Part shown: piece by piece, positions 1 through 6,495 of the stretch
Layout: the number at the start of each line of letters is the position of its first letter
How positions within the stretch are numbered: the stretch's first letter is position 1
Origin: CAZKVU01 sp964556475
GTDB lineage: Bacteria; Patescibacteriota; Microgenomatia; UBA1406; HO2-37-13b
Assembly: GCA_964556475.1 (NCBI GenBank)
Contig: CAZKVU010000025.1
Location: 1-8,500 of the forward strand
Length of the DNA: 8,500 nucleotides
Direction: 5' to 3'
The notes under the pieces: model-generated
Told to the model about the DNA's origin: nothing
Databases searched by the model: none
The model's input: only the letters and a program-made list of their open reading frames with translations
Made by a program: the position numbers and the translations under genes

Positions 1-29
1 TAGAAAAACCTCAGCAGATATAGTATCAT
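1..29 (+). promoter_or_regulatory. Weak sigma-70-like promoter candidate for the FGE-like ORF
   Basis: TAGAAA (1-6), a 17-nt spacer and TATCAT (24-29) match the -35/-10 consensus at 4 of 6 and 5 of 6 positions. Predicted +1 is near 36, three nucleotides before ATG 39, the same near-leaderless geometry seen at 3946 and 8091. The -35 touches the window edge, so this is tentative. Confidence 0.25.
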
Positions 30-38
30 AGTCCACTT

Positions 39-308
39 ATGTCACATCCAGAAGGCTCACCGGACGCACCAATGCCGGTAACATTTGAAACTGCTCAGGC
101 ATTTTGCAGGTGGGCGAGTCAGCAATCAGGAGAAAGATTGGGTTTGCCTTCTGAAGCACAGCTCACTTTTGCACTTTATCAAGGTGCCATTGTAACACTG
201 GGGCTCGAATGGACAAACGAAGGATATATTATGGATGGTGATACCCTTTCGTGTGATAGATCACCTAATCCTGGTGCAACAGCCTACTTTAGACTCGTAA
301 AGCCATAA
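39..308 (+). CDS. Short FGE/SUMF1-like (formylglycine-generating enzyme family) domain protein, possibly a fragment
   Basis: An 89-residue product. Residues 12-41 match the central part of FGE/SUMF1 (EgtB/PvdO superfamily) domains: a V-x-F-E-x-A-Q-A-F-C-R-W-A segment followed by G-E-R-L-G-L-P-S-E-A-Q, the counterpart of the usual VSW-DAxAFCxW...RLPTEAEWE. LEWTNEGY near residues 56-63 resembles the VWEWT block, and the closing FRLVKP resembles the family's terminal GFRLV. Full domains are about 250 residues, so the N-terminal half and the RGGSW/Cys-containing catalytic stretch are missing or much shortened. An in-frame TAG at 21-23 prevents extension upstream, and no Shine-Dalgarno precedes ATG 39. 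It is either a degraded remnant or a miniature stand-alone domain read from a leaderless message. Formylglycine synthesis by it is unlikely. Family is fairly sure; integrity is unsure. Confidence 0.6.
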   Translation: MSHPEGSPDAPMPVTFETAQAFCRWASQQSGERLGLPSEAQLTFALYQGAIVTLGLEWTNEGYIMDGDTLSCDRSPNPGATAYFRLVKP

Positions 309-352
309 AAGTCCCCCTCGCCTTCTTTCATCACCTCTTGCATAGATGTACA

Positions 353-2899
353 ATGAATAATGTGAAAGCTCAGAAGTCTCATTCGACATATCCATTTGCT
401 CAATTCTCAAAAGATGAACTATTTCAGAAGCTGAATACATCGGAAAATGGATTAGACACCAAAGAAGCTGCTATTCGCCTTCAAAAAAACGGTAAGAACG
501 CTATAGAAAAAGGCAAAAAAAAGTCAGCTATCCGTTTGCTCCTTGCCCAATTCGAAAATTGGCTCATGGTGTCGCTCCTTATTGCTGCCGGTGTTTCATT
601 TTTTTTAGGTGATAGGATTGATGCCCTTGTCATTATAGGGCTCGTGTTTTTCAGTGTTATTCTTGGCTTTGCACAGGAATATCGTGCAGAAAAAGCCCTT
701 GAAAAATTAGCAGAATACATCTCAAATAAGTCAAAAGTTAGACGCAATAACGAATGGATCGAGGAAGACAGCGAAAGGTTAGTTATCGGAGATGTTGTTG
801 AATTGCGAATTGGGGATGTTGTTCCCGCAGATATTCGTCTTTTTGAAATTGATGGATTCACAACTGATGAGTCCGCTTTAACCGGTGAGTCTGTGCCAAT
901 TTTGAAATCAATCAATCCTTCAAATGGAAGTGAACCGCAAGATTTGAAAAATATCGCATTTATGGGGACAACGGTTTCAGAAGGTATTGGTAAAGGCGTT
1001 GTTGTTGCGGCTGGCTCTCAAACCTTCTTTGGTCAAACGGCAGCCATTTTAGGTGAGGAGGAGCCAGAAACAGAATTCCAAAAACAGACCCGTACATTTA
1101 GTGCATTCCTTTTTAAAGTTATTTTCGTAATGTCGATATTTGTATTTCTTGTCAATTCAGCACTTCATAAAGGGGTACTCAATTCATTCCTGTTTGCAGT
1201 TGCACTCGCTGTAGGAATAACGCCCGAACTTTTGCCGGCAATTATCACGATTACGCTTTCTCAAGGTGCTCTTAAAATCGCAAAAAAGAAAGTTATTGTA
1301 AAAAAACTCATTTCAACAGAAGGCCTCGGCAATATCGATACGCTTTGCACTGATAAAACCGGAACGCTCACAAAAGGGGAATTTACACTTTCGGGCTATC
1401 AGAATTTTAATAAGGAATCAGATAAAAATGTCCTCGTTAAGGCTCTTATGTGTATCAGCGGTGGAATAAAAAGCGATCAATTTATTGCGACAAATCCAAT
1501 TGATAAAGCATTATGGCATAGCAGTGATGCAAAGCAGGTTAAATCAGATGTTGCCGCATACAAAATTCTTGATGAAAATGAATTTGATTTTACCCGGCGA
1601 AGAGTAAGCGTACTCGTACAACATCACAATGAGCAATTACTTATCGTGAAAGGCTCAATTGAATCCATTGCTCCGATTTGTACCGGCGGTCATTCTCATC
1701 AAAATCACATCCTCGAGCAGGCACATGAATTGGAAAATCAAGGCTTTCGTGTGATTGGTATTGGTGAAAAAAAATTACATAAAGAAAAATCAACGTCTGA
1801 TGATGAAAAAGATATAGACTTTTTAGGATATTTACTTTTTAGTGATCCGATCAAAGATTCTGCAGCAAAAGCATTACAAAAGCTGAAAGACCTTGGTGTG
1901 AATATTAAAATTTTGAGTGGAGACAGTGCTATTGTAACGGCACATGTTGCCGCACATGTAGGGTTTGACCTTGAGAAGGATAAAATTGTTACCGGCGATG
2001 AGCTTTCGAAACTTACCGTTGCTCAATTTGAAAAGGTTGTCAAAGAAACTACCTTATTTGCTCGCGTTACACCTGACCAAAAGTATCGCATCGTGTTGTC
2101 ACTCAACAAGGAAAATCACATTGTCGGATTTTTAGGAGATGGAATCAATGATGCCCCTGCAATAAAAGCTGCTGATGTCGGCATTGCGGTTGATAGCGGC
2201 GCAATGGTTGCTAAAGAGGCTGCGGACATTATTTTGCTCCGAAAGGATTTACAGGTTCTTGCTGAAGGAATTGAAACAGGACGTAAAACATTCGGTAATA
2301 TCATGAAATATATTCTTAATACGATCAGCGCCAATTATGGAAATATGATTACCGTATCGCTTTCATCTCTATTTTTAAAATTCATCCCATTGTTACCATC
2401 GCAGATATTGTTGAATAATTTTATCAGTGATATCCCGCTTTTTGCTGTTGCAACAGATAATGTCGATGGTGATTTTGTCCGGAGGCCGAAACGTTGGAAC
2501 ATGGGGACAATCGGAAGTTTTATGCTCTATTTTGGTTTACTCAGCTCACTATTCGATTTACTTTTGATTTTACCCATGGTATATCTTTGGCATACATCTC
2601 CACCACTTTTTAGAACCGCATGGTTTATTGAATCATCACTTTCTGAAATGGTAGTAACCTTTGCCATTCGCACTAAATTGCCGTTTTATAAAAGTATGCC
2701 AAGCGCACTTCTTATTGCTCTGACGGTTGTCTCGTGCGGCGCAGTTATACTTTTACCCATGACTATTTTTGGTCAAACATTTTTCGAATTTTCATCAATA
2801 CCTTTATATATCTGGATATGGATCGCCTGCGTAGTAACAACATATTTCTGTGCGATCGAAATAGCTAAACATTTTTTCTTTAGGAGATTTGAATTGTAA
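353..2899 (+). CDS. mgtA: P3-type (MgtA-like) cation-translocating P-type ATPase
   Basis: An integral membrane ATPase of 848 residues from ATG 353 that moves a cation at the expense of ATP through a phospho-aspartate. Counting from the in-frame TTG at 338 (five residues earlier), TGES of the actuator domain is at 182-185, the M4 cation motif PELLP at 296-300, DKTGT at 338-343 with phosphorylated Asp339, KGS of the nucleotide pocket at 438-440, and the hinge GDGINDAP at 600-607. An N-terminal cation-ATPase domain precedes M1, and six C-terminal helices follow the hinge. The PE(M/L)LP motif, the VIVKKL...G-x-x-D-x-LCTDKTGTLT stretch, the VRRPKRWN...FMLYFGLLSSLFDLL segment and WFIESSLSEMVVTFAIRT all follow MgtA/MgtB rather than SERCA, so Mg2+ uptake is the best guess. 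Ca2+ or another divalent ion is not excluded. No Shine-Dalgarno is visible. TACAAT at 349-354 could be a -10 for a leaderless start at GTG 362. It ends 46 bp from the convergent exchanger. Confidence 0.93.
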   Translation: MNNVKAQKSHSTYPFAQFSKDELFQKLNTSENGLDTKEAAIRLQKNGKNAIEKGKKKSAIRLLLAQFENWLMVSLLIAAGVSFFLGDRIDALVIIGLVFFSVILGFAQEYRAEKALEKLAEYISNKSKVRRNNEWIEEDSERLVIGDVVELRIGDVVPADIRLFEIDGFTTDESALTGESVPILKSINPSNGSEPQDLKNIAFMGTTVSEGIGKGVVVAAGSQTFFGQTAAILGEEEPETEFQKQTRTFSAFLFKVIFVMSIFVFLVNSALHKGVLNSFLFAVALAVGITPELLPAIITITLSQGALKIAKKKVIVKKLISTEGLGNIDTLCTDKTGTLTKGEFTLSGYQNFNKESDKNVLVKALMCISGGIKSDQFIATNPIDKALWHSSDAKQVKSDVAAYKILDENEFDFTRRRVSVLVQHHNEQLLIVKGSIESIAPICTGGHSHQNHILEQAHELENQGFRVIGIGEKKLHKEKSTSDDEKDIDFLGYLLFSDPIKDSAAKALQKLKDLGVNIKILSGDSAIVTAHVAAHVGFDLEKDKIVTGDELSKLTVAQFEKVVKETTLFARVTPDQKYRIVLSLNKENHIVGFLGDGINDAPAIKAADVGIAVDSGAMVAKEAADIILLRKDLQVLAEGIETGRKTFGNIMKYILNTISANYGNMITVSLSSLFLKFIPLLPSQILLNNFISDIPLFAVATDNVDGDFVRRPKRWNMGTIGSFMLYFGLLSSLFDLLLILPMVYLWHTSPPLFRTAWFIESSLSEMVVTFAIRTKLPFYKSMPSALLIALTVVSCGAVILLPMTIFGQTFFEFSSIPLYIWIWIACVVTTYFCAIEIAKHFFFRRFEL

Positions 2900-2945
2900 G
2901 GCAAGGGATAACTCAGCGGCGAACGCTTCAATACTTAGCTAATAG

Positions 2946-3893
2946 CTATTGAGAAAGAAGATAAACAGCAAAAAGTGAAAGTAAGATTAAGCCAACATAT
3001 CGAGGAGGCTTCCTACCTTTGTAATAAACAAGTGTGCAAATGAAACCAAAGGTTGAAATTCCTAACCAAATCCATTCTTTCATCTCAATGGATATCGGAT
3101 GTTGAACAAAAGCTATAACTCCCCCTACCAGTAGGAGATTGTAAACATTGCTTCCCATAATATTGCCGACTGTAATTTTTTCTTGCTTATCATCCTGGCT
3201 GAAAATGGTTGTAAATAATTCAGGCAGTGAAGTTGCAATTGCAGTTAAAGTGAAACCAAGTATGGTTGTTGAAATTCCGCTCACCGTTGAAATTGCCTGA
3301 ACGCTGTCAACAACGAAAATACCGCCAGCAATTATTCCTACAACAAATAAACATGAGAGCACAATTGAACCCATCGATAAATATTCCTTTTTCTGTTTGC
3401 TAAATTGTTTTTTATCTTCATGAGCTCTGCCATAGATTGCCATGAGATATTCAAGAACAGTCACGCCTAAAGCAGAACCTACTAAAATCAAACCTGCATA
3501 TCTAGCAAGAACAGAATATGACTGAATAAAGTAAAAAAGGATTGTTGCTCCAACAAGAATAAAAATATTCTGCTGTGTTTTTGTTGTACCTATTCTGAGT
3601 TTGCCAATAAATAGACCGATCGGAAAGATTAATAGTATATTGACAATGTTGGACCCGATTATGTTTCCGACAGCCAGTCCAGGATCATGCTGCAGAATTG
3701 AAATAACCGAAACAGTCAACTCCGGAAGAGATGTGCCAATTGCCACCAGAGTTATGCCGACGACAAGTGGTGAAATTTTATAAATTCTGGATATTTTTTG
3801 CGCAATCGTTACAATGCGTTGCGTTGAAAATAATAACAATGCTAATCCGAATGCAAATTTGGTTAAGATTATCAGCATACTCCAGTCTAACAT
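2946..3893 (-). CDS. CaCA-family calcium (K+-dependent Na+/Ca2+-type) cation exchanger
   Basis: A 315-residue, about ten-helix membrane antiporter that exports Ca2+ in exchange for Na+ or H+. Two inverted alpha repeats are plain: GTSLPE at 53-58 with GNIIGSNIVN at 76-85, and TSLPE at 221-225 with GNIMGSNVYN at 243-252. The Glu of each motif coordinates the cation in this family. A charged cytoplasmic loop (about 155-172, His/Lys-rich) separates the halves, as in YrbG and the archaeal NCX_Mj type. Length is normal for the family. The frame stays open upstream to 4121, but ATG 3893 is chosen because AAGGAA sits 6 nt before it and the family N-terminus begins there; the upstream 76 residues are not exchanger-like and would overlap the divergent gene. 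It faces the P-type ATPase tail to tail and the Na+/H+ antiporter head to head. Na+ brought in by Ca2+ export could be removed by that antiporter. Whether it uses Na+, H+ or K+ cannot be read from sequence. Confidence 0.95.
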   Translation of the reverse strand: MLDWSMLIILTKFAFGLALLLFSTQRIVTIAQKISRIYKISPLVVGITLVAIGTSLPELTVSVISILQHDPGLAVGNIIGSNIVNILLIFPIGLFIGKLRIGTTKTQQNIFILVGATILFYFIQSYSVLARYAGLILVGSALGVTVLEYLMAIYGRAHEDKKQFSKQKKEYLSMGSIVLSCLFVVGIIAGGIFVVDSVQAISTVSGISTTILGFTLTAIATSLPELFTTIFSQDDKQEKITVGNIMGSNVYNLLLVGGVIAFVQHPISIEMKEWIWLGISTFGFICTLVYYKGRKPPRYVGLILLSLFAVYLLSQ

Positions 3894-3899
3894 ATATTG

Positions 3900-3905
3900 T
3901 TCCTT
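3900..3905 (-). promoter_or_regulatory. Shine-Dalgarno that fixes the exchanger start
   Basis: AAGGAA on the minus strand lies 6 nt upstream of ATG 3893. It is one of few recognisable ribosome-binding sites in the window and decides against the longer frame starting at 4121. It overlaps the TTGCTT -35 of the divergent antiporter promoter. Confidence 0.7.
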
Positions 3906-3932
3906 GCTTTTGAAAAAATTTCTGATTATAAT
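3904..3932 (+). promoter_or_regulatory. Sigma-70-type promoter of the NhaP-type antiporter, near-leaderless
   Basis: TTGCTT (3904-3909), a 17-nt spacer and a perfect TATAAT (3927-3932). Transcription should begin around 3939-3942, leaving only about 4-7 nt before ATG 3946, too short for a Shine-Dalgarno, and none is present. This supports ATG 3946 over the upstream frame extension to 3814. Confidence 0.7.
3925..3930 (-). promoter_or_regulatory. Opposing -10 element for the exchanger
   Basis: ATTATAAT at 3925-3932 is its own reverse complement, so TATAAT can be read on the minus strand at 3930-3925, overlapping the plus-strand -10. Minus-strand +1 would be near 3918, giving a leader of about 25 nt with the AAGGAA site. 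No good -35 is seen around 3947-3954, so the minus promoter is less certain. Confidence 0.4.
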
Positions 3933-3945
3933 AGCCTTTTCATTT

Positions 3946-5901
3946 ATGGAAGGCCATTTACTTGTAGAACTCGTTATCTTTGCAACTTTTTTCCTTGTTG
4001 GGATAGCGTTTGTTACACCTTTAACAAAAAGACTTTCATTTCCATACACAGTAGCGCTTTTATTTGCGGGGTTTATTGCACAATTTTTCACACATAGTTT
4101 TTCTGTTGAATCACATATCATTCTTTCACCAGATGTTATTTTCTATGTTTTATTGCCGATTCTCTTATTTGAAGGTGCATTTCATATAAATTTTCATCAA
4201 TTCAGGCTACAATTTAAGACGATCACAGCATTTGCAACATTAGGTTTATTAATATCTATATTTGTAGTTGCATTTGGGTTGAGTTATCTCGTTGGTTTTG
4301 ATTTCGGAGCTTCGTTATTATTCGGCGCAATTATTTCAGCAACTGACCCAATTGCAGTACTTGCTTTATTCAAACACTTAGGTGGACCAAAAAGACTTGC
4401 GCTCCTTGCTGATGGAGAAAGCATGTTTAATGATGCAACCGGCGTTGTCGCATTCAGAGTCATTTCTGCATTTATTATTGCTGGTAAAGCCTTCTCCACG
4501 CAGGCAGTTTTAAGTGGATTTGGTAGTTTTATATACATCTTTATTGGGAGTATTATTCTTGGAGTTGCCCTTGGATATATAACATCACTCTTCATTGCTA
4601 AAATTGAAAATGAACCACTTATTGAATCAACATTGACTGTTGCACTAGCGCTTGGATCGTTCATTATTGCAGAACATTATTTCCATCTCTCTGGAGTTAT
4701 CAGCACTGTTATGGCAGGAATCACCTTAAGCCACGTAGGTCGGACACGCATCTCGCGTCCTGTAATTCATTTTATTGAAGAGCTCTGGGGATTCCTTGGA
4801 TTTATCTCTGTATCGTTAGTCTTCTTTTTTGCAGCATACAATCTTGATATCAGTATTTTCACAGAAAACTTACCACTGATTGGTTCAGCAATTATTATGG
4901 TGCTTGTAGCCCGTGCAATTTCTGTATATGGAACTGCTGTTATCACAAATAAATTACCATTCTTTAAAGATGAACCGAATGTGCCAATGTCATGGCTACA
5001 TATCCTTAACTGGGGCGGTTTACGAGGAGTTATTCCCCTTGTATTAGTCTATTCTTTACCGGAGACATACGAATATCGTGAAGAAATGCTCGCATTTACA
5101 CTTGGCGCGCTCCTGTTTACTTTAATTATTAATGGGTTGACCATTAAAACACTCCTTTTGAAACTCGGTCTGAATAAGCCTTCAAAGGAAGAGGAAATTG
5201 TTGAACTGGAAGTTTCACTTTTTGAAACGGAAAAGAAAATTGAGAACTTAAAACAGCTCAGTACTGATGAATTCGATAAAAAAACAATTGCTGGTTTTGT
5301 TGCTGATTTGCATGAAGAAATTAAAGATCACAAAAAAGAACTAGCACACCTCGGAACTTCTGAGAACATACTCAATAGCGTAAAGCTTCAGGCCATTCAG
5401 ATCCAACGCGATGTTATTGAAGATTTGTTTGAAAAAGGATATTTGAATGAAAATGCATATTATGAATATGATGCACAGCTCGACCTGCAACAAGATTCAA
5501 TTGAATATCCACGAACATTCGGCCATTTATATGGAAAAGAACGGCTTGGCGTAACTTCTTCACGAATTTCATATCGAAAAAGGCTGAAAAATATCAGAAG
5601 AATCATGAGTACTTTGCCTTTCCTAGAGGATGTGCTCACGATTTCAGAAGAGGATGTTATTCATGAAAGATTTTCACTCATTAAGTCCCGCATTATTGCA
5701 AATAATGAGGTCATAGAATTTCTTGAAAGAAATAAGGTTATATTCAGCAAAAATGATAAGCTTGTAAAGACTATTGTAGAGGTAGAAAAAATTTATCGGA
5801 ATTTTCTGAAAGAGAATCATAAGGAATTAAGCTCTATTCAAAAAAAATATCCTCGTATCGTGAATCAGTATCAGGAAAACCTTCTTTCTCAATATATATA
5901 A
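3946..5901 (+). CDS. CPA1/NhaP-type Na+(or K+)/H+ antiporter with a long cytoplasmic C-terminal region
   Basis: A 651-residue membrane antiporter exchanging Na+ or K+ for H+. About 12-13 helices fill residues 5-405. Family signatures are in order: LLPILLFEGAFHINF around 69-83, ATDP at 132-135, GESMFNDATG at 157-166 with the ion-binding Asn162-Asp163 pair, and NWGGLRG at 355-361. After Leu410 comes some 240 residues of charged, largely helical sequence rich in Glu/Lys (for example EEEIVELEVSLFETEKKIENL split over 416-436), probably a cytoplasmic regulatory or oligomerisation tail; no nucleotide-binding TrkA-N/C motif is evident. ATG 3946 is preferred because the promoter at 3904-3932 makes a message starting just before it; the frame is open back to 3814 but the extra 44 residues overlap the divergent exchanger. 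Function as a cation/proton antiporter is firm; ion preference is not. Confidence 0.93.
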   Translation: MEGHLLVELVIFATFFLVGIAFVTPLTKRLSFPYTVALLFAGFIAQFFTHSFSVESHIILSPDVIFYVLLPILLFEGAFHINFHQFRLQFKTITAFATLGLLISIFVVAFGLSYLVGFDFGASLLFGAIISATDPIAVLALFKHLGGPKRLALLADGESMFNDATGVVAFRVISAFIIAGKAFSTQAVLSGFGSFIYIFIGSIILGVALGYITSLFIAKIENEPLIESTLTVALALGSFIIAEHYFHLSGVISTVMAGITLSHVGRTRISRPVIHFIEELWGFLGFISVSLVFFFAAYNLDISIFTENLPLIGSAIIMVLVARAISVYGTAVITNKLPFFKDEPNVPMSWLHILNWGGLRGVIPLVLVYSLPETYEYREEMLAFTLGALLFTLIINGLTIKTLLLKLGLNKPSKEEEIVELEVSLFETEKKIENLKQLSTDEFDKKTIAGFVADLHEEIKDHKKELAHLGTSENILNSVKLQAIQIQRDVIEDLFEKGYLNENAYYEYDAQLDLQQDSIEYPRTFGHLYGKERLGVTSSRISYRKRLKNIRRIMSTLPFLEDVLTISEEDVIHERFSLIKSRIIANNEVIEFLERNKVIFSKNDKLVKTIVEVEKIYRNFLKENHKELSSIQKKYPRIVNQYQENLLSQYI

Positions 5902-6181
5902 TAGGGCTCATTTGTAGACTGAAAATTCTATAGGTTGATGAAATACGCCTACTTCTGTATAATTAATGTTTCCATTCGTGCGTTTGCAAGCACAAAATGG
6001 AATTTTTACGCACTTTGATAACACGGCGCATTTTTGATTTCTTATCATAATATAGGCTTTCTTAATTTCTGGATTGTCTAGAAGTCTGCTGTGAGTTATT
6101 AAGGTACATCCTCGCATATTGATGCTTATTGGTGTTATCTCTTAATAATTGATAGCGGATTTCTAGGCATGTTCTCGAAAT
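5902..6181. other. AT-rich intergenic stretch without a gene
   Basis: Apart from the terminator at 5970-6007, no coding region with recognisable similarity is seen on either strand. A 69-codon minus-strand frame (6117-5908) lacks a ribosome site and family features. A loose promoter-like pair, TTGATG (6119-6124) and TAATAA (6143-6148) with an 18-nt spacer, could start a transcript near 6155 that runs into the structured region at 6182; this is weak. Confidence 0.5.
5970..6007 (+). terminator. Probable intrinsic terminator after the NhaP-type antiporter
   Basis: TTCCATT (5970-5976) pairs with AATGGAA (5996-6002), and inside it GTGC (5978-5981) pairs with GCAC (5990-5993) over an 8-nt loop. 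The stem is followed at once by TTTTT (6003-6007). It lies 69 nt after the antiporter stop. The lower stem is AT-rich, so strength is uncertain. Confidence 0.55.
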
Positions 6182-6495
6182 CTCAGAACTCACCAAAGGA
6201 GGTAATCCTCGAGTGACTGAGAAGTTTGATGGTGAAAATCATCGAACCTCGGAGAAATTCTCCGAGATAGCCAGCTACCCAATCCGGGGTAGAAATAGGG
6301 CTCGTTTACCCTATCTGGCAAGAGACAGGTGAAGGTAAACTTGTGGAAGGGTGCTTTCGAGCACTTTTCACGATCGGACTCGTCATCCGTGAAAAACACA
6401 TGTCCAACTTCACCACAAGGAACGAGAAAGAGAGGAAAAGGACATAAGCTCAGGACACAAAGCATCATTCAGACCAGAGGTGCTATACCTGTCTG
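6182..6495 (+). ncRNA. Unrecognised, densely structured 5' leader RNA upstream of and into the second antiporter gene
   Basis: Consecutive helices leave little unpaired sequence. Helix 1: CTCAG/CTGAG (6182-6186/6217-6221), ACTC/GAGT (6188-6191/6211-6214), GAGG/CCTC (6199-6202/6207-6210). Helix 2: 8 bp with one G-U (6224-6231/6240-6247). Helix 3: CTCGGAG/CTCCGAG (6248-6254/6260-6266). Three-way junction A: GCCAG/CTGGC (6270-6274/6315-6319) enclosing CTACCC/GGGTAG (6275-6280/6287-6292) and ATAGGG/CCCTAT (6295-6300/6309-6314), only AA unpaired at the joint. Junction B: CTTGTGG/CCACAAG (6340-6346/6413-6419) enclosing GTGCT-TTCG-AGCAC (6351-6364) and TTTTCACG/CGTGAAAA (6365-6372/6388-6395). A 9-bp helix, 6323-6331 with 6486-6494, joins the linker to the antiporter start. 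Several pairings are mutually exclusive, as in switches. No Rfam class was recognised by eye; function is inferred from position only. Confidence 0.55.
6213..6332 (+). CDS. Possible 39-codon leader ORF with an extended Shine-Dalgarno
   Basis: GTG 6213 follows AAAGGAGGTAATCC (6195-6208), which is complementary to the usual 16S rRNA 3' tail with one mismatch at most, with 10 nt between GGAGG and the start. The 39-codon product is basic and polar, has no membrane segment and was not recognised. The ribosome site and the start codon are both buried in helix 1 of the structured leader, and the frame runs through three further helices, so translation would remodel the RNA. It is in the same frame as the antiporter ORF but separated by several stops. 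A chance frame is the main alternative. Confidence 0.25.
   Translation: MTEKFDGENHRTSEKFSEIASYPIRGRNRARLPYLARDR

Noticed and set aside
2900..2945. Bidirectional terminator between convergent genes
   Set aside because: Only short hairpins (AGCG/CGCT, CAATA/TATTG) without a T-tract on either strand.
3814..3945. 44-residue N-terminal extension of the NhaP-type antiporter
   Set aside because: It would overlap the start of the divergent exchanger and lie upstream of the promoter at 3904-3932.
3894..4121. 76-residue N-terminal extension of the exchanger
   Set aside because: The sequence is antisense to the antiporter and not exchanger-like; ATG 3893 has its own Shine-Dalgarno.
6195..6208. Minus-strand 3' end of 16S rRNA
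   Set aside because: AAAGGAGGTAATCC resembles the complement of the 16S tail, but the following bases do not continue the rRNA match; it is simply a strong Shine-Dalgarno-like string.
6182..6420. M-box (ykoK) Mg2+ riboswitch, T-box or tmRNA
   Set aside because: Conserved strings of these classes that I know were looked for and not found.
6190..6468. 92-codon minus-strand ORF and 85-codon plus-strand ORF (6329-6586)
   Set aside because: Neither has a ribosome site or recognisable family; both lie over the nested helices, and the plus-strand one overlaps the antiporter out of frame.
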